A model generated the notes under the pieces. The model was given only the letters and a program-made list of their open reading frames with translations. It had not been told where the DNA came from and did no database searches. Positions 12,091 to 23,249 of a stretch of DNA of 64,000 nt are shown here, in pieces. The position numbers were made by a program, and so were the translations under genes. Source of the DNA: Amborella trichopoda (taxonomy: Eukaryota; Streptophyta; Magnoliopsida; Amborellales; Amborellaceae); NCBI RefSeq assembly GCF_000471905.2, contig NW_006499799.1, positions 3,004,722 through 3,068,721 of the forward strand. Direction: 5' to 3'. Every line of letters starts with the position of its first letter. Positions within the stretch are counted from its first letter, which is position 1.

Positions 12091-12149
<59 letters not shown>
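12090..12149. repeat. (CA)n(TA)n microsatellite
   Basis: About 11 CA dinucleotides run directly into about 18 TA dinucleotides. Confidence 0.95.
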
Positions 12150-12150
<1 letters not shown>

Positions 12151-12152
<2 letters not shown>

Positions 12153-12705
12153 GCTTATGTTAGGGTGCTCCTGCATATTATTTCCTTGTACTCAATATTT
12201 GTGGATGCTTATTACCTTTGTTTTGTAATAAAAAAGTTTCGAGCAAAGGTAGTTTTGGTTATTAGGAGATACACAATAGATATTTTTATAAGAAACTAGT
12301 AGTATTTAATGTTGTATGTGGGTGACTCTTAAAGTGCTCAATTTTTTTTGACACTAAAATACCCTTGAATTGTAATACAAAATTTTTCAAGTAGGGTCAT
12401 TTTTTGTTAGTTAGAAGGGTAGAATGGATAATTTTATAAGAAAATAATGGCATTCTATTAGTAGTTAAAAACAATTAATTCATCTTGTGGGTAATGTCAC
12501 ACACCATATCGATGATGTTATTGTCCACTATTATTAATAAATGTTTTTGTTTCTATTAGGAATTTCTAGTTTACCCTTCACTAATTACTTAAACTTCCCC
12601 TAAACAAAAAGTTACTATACTATAGGATAAAGGTATCTAAATGTTTCAAAATGTTGAGCACTTTAAAGGGCTACACCACTTGTGGTGTAGCCTAACAAAA
12701 CCTTA
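12151..12705. mobile_element. Candidate MITE or duplicated AT-rich repeat
   Basis: The left edge has CTTATGTTAGGGTGCTCC and the right edge has GGTGTAGCCTAACAAAACC, a partial inverted match around TTAGG/CCTAA. Both edges abut TA-rich microsatellite DNA, a frequent MITE landing site. The interior holds two diverged copies of a ~190-base unit (TTTTGTAATAAAAAAGTTTC.. and AATTGTAATACAAAATTTTTC.., each followed by ATTTTTATAAGAAA or ATTTTATAAGAAA). A small perfect palindrome, CTACACCAC-TT-GTGGTGTAG, lies near the right edge. Family unknown. Confidence 0.35.
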
Positions 12706-12726
12706 TATATATATAAGAGACAATGC

Positions 12727-12994
12727 AATGCCTATAAGCGAAATGCTACAGTGATTTCACCTATAGCCTCATCACCATCTGAAAAAATTAGACGGCATGG
12801 ATAAAATGACCGCCATGAACCTAGTGTGTTTGAGGCGGTAATGTCATGGATATGCTAGGTCCCTGACAGTCAAAACTTCACGTGGAAGTATCACGAACAT
12901 TGTGTTGTTTGTTGTAGGTCCATTCAATAAAACGTCATGGGCATAGCAAGTTCATGGCGGGATGAAACACTATTCTTTTTCACCTATAGGCATT
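12727..12994. mobile_element. MITE of 268 bp with terminal inverted repeats
   Basis: The left end AATGCCTATAAGCGAAATG and the complement of the right end, AATGCCTATAGGTGAAAAAG, agree over most of 19 bases. The body has no coding. It contains two further TCACCTATAG-type words and repeated GTCATGG phrases. A clear target duplication was not found, so the superfamily is not assigned. Confidence 0.55.
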
Positions 12995-13007
12995 TTTAAG
13001 ATTTTCT

Positions 13008-13024
13008 TCTCTCTCTCTCTCTCT

Positions 13025-13076
<52 letters not shown>

Positions 13077-13160
13077 AGTAAGTAGTGTAGTAGTACTATA
13101 CTCGTACGTACGTACNNNNNNNNNNNNNNNNNNNNTTACTTTCTTCTCTCTCTCTCTCTA

Positions 13161-13208
<48 letters not shown>
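13008..13208. repeat. Two CT/TA microsatellites flanking an assembly gap
   Basis: A (CT)n(TA)n array ends at 13,073 and a second one runs from 13,145 to 13,208. Between them lie short GTAGTA and GTAC runs and 20 N at 13,116-13,135. The two arrays have the same order on the same strand, so one may be a duplicate made by assembly across a hard-to-read microsatellite. Confidence 0.85.
13116..13135. other. Sequence gap (20 N)
   Basis: Run of 20 N inside simple-sequence DNA. The round length suggests a placeholder rather than a measured size. Confidence 0.95.
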
Positions 13209-13210
<2 letters not shown>

Positions 13211-13679
13211 AAAATGGTTTGATAGGACTACAAGTTCCTCCTAGGGACATGCCTAGGTCACACAGACATGTGCACACTCATCACAATTGGTGTATAGGAG
13301 CTATCTCTCGCACATATACATGTACACCCTCAGTGGTGTCTACTTCTCAATGCTATCATATGTATATGTCGTGTAATGGTCATGATGAGGATTTGGCCTT
13401 TGTCTTTTCAGGTCTACCAATCACACAAAAGGGTTACTAAGTCACTTAGCCGACTACCCTAAGCATCTCTTTGACCTCATCAAAAGCTAACCCTACATGC
13501 CTTTATCGGATGTGCTATATGCCCATGTCTCATGGGGTTTTAAAACTCAACTCGACCTAGCTTGTCAAGCGTAGTTTGAGTCTTGGCATCAATATTGCTA
13601 ACTTTAACCCTTATGGACCATAATCCTTTGGTCTCTATGGACCGTAATCCCATTGGAGTTATCATATATAGTAATTGTT
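13209..13679. other. Non-coding DNA between the microsatellite and element E
   Basis: No gene is recognised. The stretch may be the outer 3' part of the minus-strand gypsy element E, since the E repeat begins immediately to the right, but no LTR start could be identified. Confidence 0.3.
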
Positions 13680-13895
13680 TTCAATTTTAGGGTCATGCCG
13701 CCGAGACCATATAATGTAGTTTAGAGTCGTACAACTCGGATCATCATGCAAACTAGTTTAACGTCGTATGGCCAGGACACGTGTTATATTTTAAGGTCGT
13801 ATAACTTGGACCATTGTGCGAAGCAGTTTAACGTCGTGCGACCAGGACGTGTCCTATAGTTTTTAGTGGTCATGTAGCTTGGACCTTCATTTAGG
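13680..13895 (-). repeat. Tandem repeat of the ATGAC-TTAAACT family in element E
   Basis: On the minus strand, three diverged units alternate TGACC..TAAA..TATA with GCACGACGTTAAACTGCTTC. This is the same ~69-bp dimeric unit seen eight times in element A at 25,066-25,620. Its position just after the integrase end matches the 3' untranslated region of the family. Confidence 0.65.
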
Positions 13896-15360
13896 GAATT
13901 AATTTCTTCAAATATCTCTCATTGATTAGAGGCATAGCTTTGTCCCCTTCAACATTGACTAGCATGTAGGCTCCGTTGGGGAAGGCCTTTTTTACTACAA
14001 ATGGACCTTCCCACTTTGGCTCGAATTTTCCCTTCGTTCATCCATGGGTGATGATAGGTCTCCTTACTGCTAGGATCAGTTCTCCCTTCGTGAATGCTCT
14101 TATCCTGGTTGATTTGTCAAAGGCTCATTGCATGCTATTCTTGTGGGTCTCGGGACTCTATTGCGCTTGTAACCTTTTCATCTATCGCGTCTAGCTCTTG
14201 ACAGTAAAGAGTAGCTCGTTCTTCCTCTGTCATTCCGTAATGGAGGTCTATCCTGAGGGAAGGCCATTGAATTTCTAAAGATAATACGGCTTCACCCCCA
14301 TATACCAGCGAGTAGGGGGTCGAATGAATTAGGCCTTGGGCTGTAATACGGTAAGCCCAGAGAATTTTTGAAAGCTTTTCATAGACAGATTTCATCAAGG
14401 CGTCGCAAAGAGTTTTGTTGAAAGCCTCAGCCAGACCATTAGCTCTTGGGTGGTACATAGTCGAGTATTTCCATGTAAACCCAAATTGTTCCACCAGCCT
14501 GTCAATTTGGTGCTTCAGAATTGGGGGCTATTATAAAAAATGATTCGGTCGGGGACGCCGAATCTGTATATGATATGGTGATGCATGAAGTTAGCCACCG
14601 TAAGGCCAAGGACTTTCTTGAGAGGAACCGCCTCGACCCATTTGGAGAAATAGTCTGTGGCAACAAGTATGAACACATGCCCTAAGGAAGAAGGCGATTC
14701 GATGGGACCTACAATTTCCATATCCCACTGAGCGAAAGGTCACGATGCCACCGTTGGGTGGAGAGGTTCAAGAGGCTGATGAATGAAGCTTGCATGAATT
14801 TGACACACCGAACAGCTTTTTGCGAACGCGATGGAGTCGGCATTCATAGTAGGCCAGCAGTAGCCTATCTGGATGATCCTGTTGTAAAGTTTAGGACCAG
14901 ATTGGTGCAACCCGCGAACCCCGAAATGGACTTCTTTGAGCACGTGTTTCACCTCTTCTTGATTGATGCATCTGAGCAGCCTATCGTTATAGGAAGTTTG
15001 AAACAGAGTATCATCTCAGCACATATATCGTGTGGCTGATCTTTGGATCCTATTTCGTTCAACAGGATCCTCGGGAAGTCGATTATGCTGCAAATACTCT
15101 TTGATGGGGGCGCACAAATCCGTCACTTGCTCCACTTCTGTAGACATGTGCTCTAAGAGTCATGATCTTTCTCCTTCCCCTCTTCATTCTTCCTTTATAG
15201 AGGATTTTGTAGGGATGGACGCGTTTCGTGCATCAGGATGGCATTGTTCGAATGATCTCTCTTTGCTTCCTTCCTCGGGTTCTTCAATGAATTCGGTGCA
15301 CCTCCATTCCACGACCCTTATCGACACGGGTCCTTTCAGTGCCATTTGGATTGTCACCCA
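13680..15360 (-). mobile_element. Element E: Ty3/gypsy integrase and 3' tail (fossil, broken)
   Basis: Read on the minus strand, the parts in order are the integrase zinc-binding region (14,952-14,740; SCSVCQIH), the integrase core (14,721-14,515; VGPIESPSSLGHVFILVATDYFSKWVEAVPL), the core end and C-terminal region (14,494-14,135; YSTMYHPRANGLAEAFNKTL), and the tail near 13,960-14,060. A tandem repeat of the ATGAC..TTAAACT type follows at 13,895-13,680. The domain set and wording are those of plant Tat-lineage gypsy polyproteins and closely match element C at 47.1-48.4 kb. Several breaks are present and no open polyprotein remains. Element A inserted at its right edge (15,360/15,361). Confidence 0.8.
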
Positions 15361-16452
15361 TGTTTGAGATCATTTTCCATCACTTGTATCCTCGGTGCGA
15401 ATAAGGAGAGAGCAGTTCGTGACCTAGGTTCGCAGCTACCAAAATGCTTGTGGACTACGGAAGCCATAGGACAATAAGCACGGATCTGAAGTGAAAATTC
15501 CAACAGTCTTAGAGTGACCCGAGAACGTGGCTAAGGGTCTCCTAAGAACACCTGCCAAGTTTCGTCGCAATCTGACGGGCTTTAGGTGGTGCAAACGTCA
15601 AAACCTTTTAGGGAAATCCTGCGTCTATCATGCTGAAAATGAGCTTTAAACTACATAACAATTATTGGAGCGTCAGATGGTCTCCAGACCATCGCCGATT
15701 CAAAACCATCGAAAACCCTTAGATACTAGTTTTCTACAAGTTCTGAAGCAAGTTACGCCCAAATTACCTAAAATGGATAGGGCGTACACTATTACGGTGC
15801 ACCCTCGGCCAAGCAGTTTCCATTAATGAAAACTGTGCATCACCAATTCAGCGGCAAATTTCACAAGGTCATATCTTCCACATCTCGAATCAGATTGATC
15901 CCAAAATTTGGGAGCATGTTCGTCGCGTCGACTTGGTCATTTTGATATGCGGCACATACGGTGACATGGCCCGAGCCAGGAGAAATAGAAGAGAGAATTT
16001 CACCGGAAAAACTTAAAATTTGCAAGGAAATTCCAGCCACATGTCTCGTCGATCAAACTCCCATATCACAGCGCTGGCGCATCGGATCGACCTCAAACCA
16101 GACCCATTACGAGCACAAGGCCAGAGGCTTCATCTTAGCCGAACCCCGCACATGATGAAATAGTTGGATTCGATGCACGATGAGTCCGAAGTTGCTGCAA
16201 TTCTGGCCGCTGGAATCCAAACTCCGGTCAAAGTTTCCCAATTTAAAAAATGGTCATCCGAGCATCAAATCGAGCTGTTCTTTTTGTAAAATGATCGTGG
16301 TAACTTGTTCATCACGCCACAACCAAGAAATCAACAAAAACACTGAGAAGCGTGCTGAATATTAAAATCAAGATTGCACATTTCCCATGTTTTGGCACGT
16401 CATGATCATGGTTCAAAATTCAGATCCACGACCCGAAATTGGTACTAAAATG
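15361..16452 (+). repeat. Element A, 5' LTR region
   Basis: This region aligns with 26,867-27,960 from TGTTTGAG through GATCCACGACCCGAAATTGGTA. Shared phrases include CCAACAGTCT, CTCCTAAGAACAC and GTTTCCATTAATG. Similarity ends near 16,452, where gag-type sequence begins. Confidence 0.75.
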
Positions 16453-16479
16453 TCCTTCCCCATCAGTTTGTTGAAACCC

Positions 16480-17395
16480 TTGATGGGCCAATATTCAAGA
16501 GGTATGCAAGACTTCCTTCGAATTCAATGCAGACCTGGGGAGAAATGGAGCAGTTGTTTTACAAACGCTTCTATGAGGTTGAAAGAGAAGTCCAAACTAT
16601 TGAGCTTCTCATGATGACCCAGAATCTAGATGAGTCGGTCGATTAGTTCAACGCGAGATGGAGAGATCTAGCTGCACATCAAGTTACTCCCATGCTGGAA
16701 ATTGATGAGTCCAAACATGTGTGCTCAACATGTGGCCAGAAATCTCCCTGCATGTTGAGGTGTCAAACCCAACTTCTATGTCGGATCTGATTTCTAAAGC
16801 AGTCTGGATAGAAAGTCTATTTAAGCATCATGGAAAGCTTCAAACCCTAATGTCAAATGGGGAAAACGACCGAAGTTCTGGGAGCAGTCGTTCCAATTCT
16901 TGGGGCAGTCAACAAAAAGGAGTGATCAATGTTGTTGTCACTATGTCAGACCCTAAGAAGGCTTCACCCCAAACTTTGGATTTTCTAAGGGGGTGAACCC
17001 TGTAAATGCCCAGGGGACGTCTCAGGCAGGTTAGAAAACCCAGTCCTATAATAAGGTCCCTCCACCTCGGAATCTCTACAAAAAGGACTACTGGGAGGAA
17101 CATAACAAAAAGGTATATAGTTTCGATAGGGAGTGGGTCCTGACTCTACTTCGAAGGTTGATTGAGCAACAGATGATTACCTTTCTTGAGGTGAAAAGGC
17201 TAGAAGATGCTCACTTTGCCACCCATAAGAGGTATTGTGCATATTATAGAATGTTGGGGCATCCTGTTCAGGACCGTGTCACCCTCAAGGATCATATTGA
17301 GGATTTAATTCAAAAGGGGCAGATACAACTCGGTAGCCTCAAGAAGGCATTCGGGCAGTTGAAGCATCTCACGTAGTGACAGTTCATGAAGAAGT
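16480..17395 (+). pseudogene. Element A gag region (fossil)
   Basis: Frames here carry gag phrases of plant gypsy elements: the stretch around EVQTIELL and DESVD, then ISLHVEVSNPTSMSDLISKAVWIESL, and near the end YCAYYRMLGHPVQDRVTLKDHIEDLIQKGQIQL, the usual gag C-terminus before protease. The minus-strand gag of element D at 42.0-41.3 kb is homologous. Not an open gene. Confidence 0.7.
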
Positions 17396-19022
17396 CGGGC
17401 AAATATAACGGCTCGATGAACTACCACTAGATCTTCTTCAGGCGCTATTCTGCATGATGCTCCAACTCGGGATCGTCACACCAAAGCCGTCAAGGCAGCC
17501 TAAGCGCCTTGCTCGAGGGACTGAGAACCTCTGGTGCCCATATCACTAGATCCGAGGTTCTGACTTAGAAGAATGCTTTGGCTTTCAAGCTAAAGTGTCA
17601 GAAAAGTTACGAGGAGGATGCTTTGTCCTCTCTATCTTAGAGGATTATGTTCAACCCACTGAACGATCAACATAGAAGGTTGTCCAGACACAAATCCCTT
17701 GTAATGGCACACTGCTCGAACCTTCTTAAACTGACTAATCCTCGACGTCCCAACCATAGCAGGTTTATCGAGCAGGATGAAATCCACGAAGAGGGAGGTT
17801 GTTCGCCAAGCAAGGCCGACCCCTAAGCCTTGTGAACCTGGTCCGCCTGTGCTCATTCCCAAAAATGGTATAAGGAGATGAGCACCAAGGGCCGCTCGTC
17901 GAAAGAGGAAACTCCCTCAACCCCAGACTGAGGTCAAGTTCCTCAAGCCACTTCCTCCTTTGTCAACTCTGCAAGACTTCTTTCCCGAGTCAGTTGCTGT
18001 CACTGACCAAGACCCACAATCTTGTCAAGAAGATATTCCTGAGTCTTCCTCATCTCGAGCTCCCACAACATCCAATAAGGGTGACGATATTAAAAGCACC
18101 CCCCAACGATCCAAGCAGGGTGAAGATCTAAAAGATTCCTTGCACACGTCCAATTCTAGTTATGACGCTAAAAGCTACCCAGATCGATCCAATCTGAGTG
18201 ACGACCTTAGAGACTCTCCCCTTCTTCTATACCCGACTCTTTTAGCCCCTCTTCTTCTTTTGCTAACACATCTTTTGTAGGATCATCACCCAAATGGCTA
18301 GACTTTGAGGCTCTTGACAAAGAGCTGGAGAGTTGTAACACTAACAGGCGACATCGGAGGCAACTGAAAAAGATGGTGGCCCAAGCAGCCGGCTTCCTGT
18401 TAGTTGCTGATGCCTTGACGTCTAGAGCCAATGCAAAGCCTCCTCATATTACCGAAGAGATTCTCAACTGACACAAAAATCGCAAGGTCAAGAAACCTCA
18501 ATGGCCCTCTGAGCCCGGCTTTGAGCAAAGGATGAGAGAATCAAGAGGACAAAGCTTTTATTCTCGTGAGGAATGCCACATGGTGCAGATCTCAGAAGCA
18601 GCGACTAACACTGATCCAATCAGTCTAAGGTCAAGCAAAAGTTACATCCACCTATGCAGAAACCTAGGCTTTTGATGTACCTTGGTCCTCCACTCATCCC
18701 TTACCCTAACACATCGACCAATCCACCACTCCTTAAATTCCTGGGATCACCATTGGTCCCATATACCCAACCATCTCCAAGACCTAAACCTCCATCAGCC
18801 TCCATTTTACCAACACCTACCCATACTACCCAATCCAACCAGCCCACACCACAATTTGCTATACCTGACCAGTCGACACCAAGTCTGGTGGTGCAACCTT
18901 TACCTACTCAACCCTCATAAACTACCCAATCCACACTGGTTGTACAGTAAAAACAATCGGTACCCCAAAAACGACCTTCATCATCTAAATCTACCTCACA
19001 ACTCTATATACCAGCCAAACCC
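17396..19022 (+). pseudogene. Element A gag-protease linker (fossil, low complexity)
   Basis: This stretch is rich in proline, serine and threonine codons (18,650-18,900 is proline-rich). At 18,060-18,240 a ~51-base unit is repeated three times, giving peptide units like GDDIKSTPQRSKQ, GEDLKDSLHTSNS and SDDLRDSP. A similar GGGTGAAGACTTTAAAAGCATC repeat appears near the 3' end of the element at 26,595-26,670. Such linkers are normal between gag and protease in Tat-lineage elements. Confidence 0.5.
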
Positions 19023-19766
19023 GTGGCGGGCCCAGGAGCCCAAAATATTGATGATGATAAGTTCAAGTATGATGTGGTTGGGAATTTGAGGAAACTACCT
19101 ACCCTTCTAAGCGTCTATGATGCCCTCATGCTTTCAAGAGACTATTGTATTGCCCTTATTCAAGCTCTATCTTGTCTTGAGGTGTATGAGATCGAAGTAG
19201 AGCCCATTAAAGTAGACCCTACAATTCTAAACAATTGTATGGCTGTCACTTTCTTGGATGACGACTTGCAATTGGGAGGAAAGTTTCAGAACCGACCTCA
19301 CTTTGTAACTGGTGAGTTACATGCGTGTCCCATCAATCGAATTATGATAGATGGGGAATCAGCAGTCCATCTTATCCCAAGAAGGATTCTCACATTCTAG
19401 GGCTGGGATATGATGACCTCACACCAACGAACATTACAGTTCAGGGGGTACAATCAGTCAAGAGAAAAACCAGCCGGCACTAATTGTCTTTGGCTCAAGA
19501 TCGATGAATTAAATGATTACACACAGTTCCATGTAATCGACATCGATACCTTGTACACCATCCTCCTTGGATGCCCTTGGATGCATGATCAAGGAGTGTT
19601 TCCTTCCACCCTTCATCAATGCTTTAAGTACAATCAGAATGGGAGACAATACATGGTCTATGCTGACAAAAGACCGTTCCCCATCGTCGAGACACATTAT
19701 GTCAATGCAAAGTACTACTTTACAGACCTAGCACCATCTCAAGAACCCAAGGACGATGAGCGCTGA
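19023..19766 (+). pseudogene. Element A retroviral-type aspartic protease region (fossil)
   Basis: The wording VTFLDDDLQLGGKFQNRPHFVTGELHACPINRIMIDGESAVHLIP, then FHVIDIDTLYTILLGCPWMH and ALHQC-like KYNQNGRQ..VYADKRPF, is the aspartic protease module of plant gypsy elements. It is cleaved from the polyprotein to mature gag and pol in living relatives. Here it is a decayed relic. Confidence 0.75.
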
Positions 19767-20942
19767 TCTGTGAGAAGAGCAGGACCATATTCACATGAGG
19801 ATGCTGAGGATGTAGGACGTGTCCTTTTGGATATGTTCAAAGAAGATGAAAGAAATGGCAAGATCCTCCCTCTGACCTCTATCAACACCAATACTCCAAA
19901 TCTTCTCCCCGAAGGATTACCTGCTTCCCTTGAAGATTAGTCTCTTCCCTCTTCTTCCAATCTAATGATTACTGATGAACCCAAAGAAGCCATGGGAATA
20001 GAAGCTTTGGTTCTAAGGATCACCTATACCCCAGATCAGCAGATGGTCTTGCATATTCCTATTGCACTCCTCGAGGCAGAAGCCTCATAGTAGCCAGATC
20101 ACAAGGTCCTTGGCATCCCTAAAGATATCCCTCATCTTGCCCAAGGAGCAGTCCAGACATGCGACCCTTTAAAAGTCCTATGCATCCCTAATACCTTGAC
20201 GTCAGAGAAGCCAAATGAAAACCCCTTGGTCCACCATCAAAGTCAGGATACTCTTGCCGAGCTAAGGAAAGAAACGCAAGACCTTCAAAGCCTATTAGAA
20301 GTCTTAAGTAAAGGGATGGCCAAAGTAGAAGAAGCACCTCCAATACAGATCGTTTCAAAGCCCATGAAGGGATTCATCCCAAAATCAAAGAGCTATGATG
20401 CATGAGAGACCTCAAAGAACCAATCCTGCCCAGAGCCCACAACCTCCCCCTAATGGAATCGCTACAGTCAGCAGGCTCATCACATAATGAGGACAATGAA
20501 CTATGAGCCCCTAACTTATCAAGGCCTAAGAGGCGAAAAGGGAATCGCTGCTCCGTTCGAAGTCATTGAGGCCGCAGCTGCCTGCCACACCCCAAGGCAA
20601 GGGCTCGGGTACTCGACTCCTTCTCAGCTCTCTTCTTAAAAAGACGAACACAACAAAAACCCCAAAGGGCATTGTGGGCAAAAATGTCAAAAGACGAGCG
20701 TGGTAAAACCTGAAAGGGAACCGTGGGCAAAAGCGTCAAAAGAAAAGAAAAGAAACAACCACCAGATATCATGGGAAAAAGTCGTCAAATAAAAAGAAAA
20801 AAATAAGGGCATGAGAAGAACCCGAAAGGTTCCTTATTATCATACAGTTTCCTGAAATAAATAACGAAGAGATGCAGGGCACAAACAAGCACAAGCAAAA
20901 GCAAATTGTCAGTGTACAATCAAGAACAACAAGTGAAGTCAC
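19767..20942 (+). other. Element A region between protease and accessory frame
   Basis: Coding-like remnants (TLAELRKETQDLQSLLEVLSKGMAKVEEAP at 20,250-20,335) run to about 20,405. At 20,645-20,840 there is a degenerate GGGCAT..GGTAAAACC..GTGGGCAAAA module also found before the 3' LTRs of A, B and C. No reverse transcriptase motif is visible. Confidence 0.45.
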
Positions 20943-23140
20943 CCTCAAAATCGATCGATGATTTCATTGATCTTCACGCTGGACTCTTCAGAAGTGGCCT
21001 CAACACCCTGAACACGTTCCTTCAGTTCAACCACCATTTGAGCCTCATGTTCAATGGAGGCGGTTTTCGACTCAATGATGTGAATGACCTCTGATAGATC
21101 CTCATCCAAAGATGCATCCAGGGCCTTCCTCTGATTCATTTCCCGCTCAAGATCATCAAATTCACCCCTCAATCTTCGCATTTCCATCCTTATGGCTATC
21201 ATCTTGTTAAAACAAAACCCTTCCCTCCGTCTTGAGATCAACTTGATGAACAGTCATGACATTCTTCTTTTGCGTGCAAGAATCTTCTTCTTCACGACGA
21301 CGGGTGATTGATGCTTCCAAGGAGGCCAGCTTGTTAGTTTCCACCTCATGTGCAACCTCTCCAATCTCCAGCTCTCTAACTCGTTTAAAGCAGCATCAAA
21401 ATGAGAAACTTCTTGTGTGTTCCCCAGGACAGTGATTGCAAGGGCAAACTCCCTGAGTTCGGTCAATGCCTCGCCTAGCTCGGTGAAAGACTGCTCCTTT
21501 AATCGCTGGAGACCTACACGGAGAATGTCCTCAATCATGCTAGATGCCCCATTGAAAGTAGGCTTGGACAAGTTCAATTCAGAAGATGGGGTCTCCATGG
21601 CTGAGGTCGCCTCAGTTGCAGAAACTGAAGACAAAGGGACAATTTCCATAGCCATGGTCGCCTCCAGGGGAGCAACTTTGAAACCCAAGCTGCCAGCTTC
21701 TGATAACCCAGGAACCGGTGCCTCTATCACCTCACTAGGAGCACCTGCCTCAGGTTGCTCAAGTCTCCCATTGATACCAGCCTCCTCTCTCTAAGCAATG
21801 CTGATGCCTTCATCTCGCACTTCCCCATCTGGATCATCAGGGAAAATTACCATTAGTTGTTCCGACCTCTCATTAGGTCCCTCTTTTTGAGAAGCATTGA
21901 GTCCTTCATTACCCATATCCTCGTCCCTATTGTCAAGAAGGATCGCTTCAGGTCGCTCAATGGGGGTGGGTTCCTCTTCTCCCATTGGGCTCGAGCTCTC
22001 ATCATTAGCAATTGCATCATGTCGCTCGAGTCCCTCCTCCACCCCAAGTTCCTCTCCCAGAACAACAGTGGGGCCTTCATCAGCAGCCTCGCTAACAACC
22101 AAGTTCACCTTAGCCATTGATAAAGGACTTCTTACGCTCCTTGGTGAGATAGATGGAGTTGAAGCTTGCTCCCCCACCAATCTCAAGGGCGAAACATCAG
22201 CCACTGGAGATGGAGATACGACAACAATCTCCTCGCTGAAAGAGCTTATCTCCTGGACCAAAGGCATACTAGGAGATGCAGAATCACCTATGACATCAAT
22301 AAGCATATCACCGGCTTCAGATCAAGCAGGAACCTCTGACTGAGCCCTTGGAGGTGATTGTGCAGGCCTAACACTCTTTCATCTTAAAGGAAACTCAGAA
22401 TCAGACTAGGACTCTGAAGATACTGCACGCACAAGTCTTCTCCTTTTCTTCTTCCCTTCCTTGACAGGTACAGGCTCTTCTGAAGGCCCACCAAGCTTGA
22501 GCCCTGGAGCATTATGGGGACCTCTCCCAATCAGGGCATTCATGTCTTGCATCGGTCGCCCCTCCATACCAGGAACCTTTTGACCCTCGCTCCACTCAAA
22601 GATAGAGCAGCGATCATAAAAAACACTTCCTGTCTTTTCCCTCAAGGCAAGCATTTGAGGAGAGGCCTCCATCAATGGTAAGCCACCCACAAAGTGCAGG
22701 TCCAGTAAAGAAATCCTTGCTTTGCCATAACAGAAGATCCACGTATTGCTGACGTGACTCCAGTTCTCTAATAGTGCCTTTATGGTGTTCGAGCATCGAT
22801 TGAAATACCATGTTGGGCATTGGACTGCCACTGCTAGGGAAGAGACTTTTAAAATCTTCGCTTATGATTGCTGCACCTCCAAGGTTCAAGGGGTTTATCC
22901 TGACAGGAACTGATGCTCCCTTTGCATCCGAAGCCCCGCAGAAGACCATACCAATCCCTGGGTCTTCAGCATTCTTTTCACAAGAGTGGGCAGATTCTCG
23001 CCTGAGGCTTTTCCCCTATGCAATAAATGGAAGAGAGGGACCCCGTCCTCTTTTGTGCAAGAATTCCCATCAGCATCTTCACGAACGAAAAAACGTGCAG
23101 ACTCACTAGCATATGTAATGTTAAGAGGCCACTGTGGCTC
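20943..23140 (-). pseudogene. Element A accessory ORF on the opposite strand: plant mobile domain plus coiled coil (fossil)
   Basis: The minus strand carries the long coding-like stretches of this region, against the direction of the element. In reading order: SRQQYVDLLLWQSKDFFTG and RCSNTIKALLENWSHVSNTWIFCYGKARISLLDLHFVGGLPL, which fit the plant mobile domain (aminotransferase-like, PMD); a basic patch KEGKKKRRRLVRA; an acidic Ser/Pro/Glu linker (22,306-21,791); then coiled-coil-like stretches, ending MRRLRGEFDDLEREMNQRKAL..VVELKERVQGVEA at 21,241-20,945. Antisense accessory frames with such a domain, placed between pol and the 3' LTR, are known in Tat-lineage elements (gene 23 of Grande and the Retand frame). 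Function is unknown. This copy has several breaks. Confidence 0.65.
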
Positions 23141-23249
23141 GCACGAAGTCAGTACAAACTAGATTGGGTGTCCCCGGACCAAACTGATTCCTGTGAAAAG
23201 GCCAGTTTCGAGCTCTCCAGCCTTGGGCAAATTCTTCCCTGAAATCCGT

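Noticed and set aside
21417-22343. Plus-strand frames opposite the accessory ORF (125 and 148 codons)
   Set aside because: Shadows of the minus-strand acidic Ser/Pro/Glu linker; the domain signals are on the minus strand.
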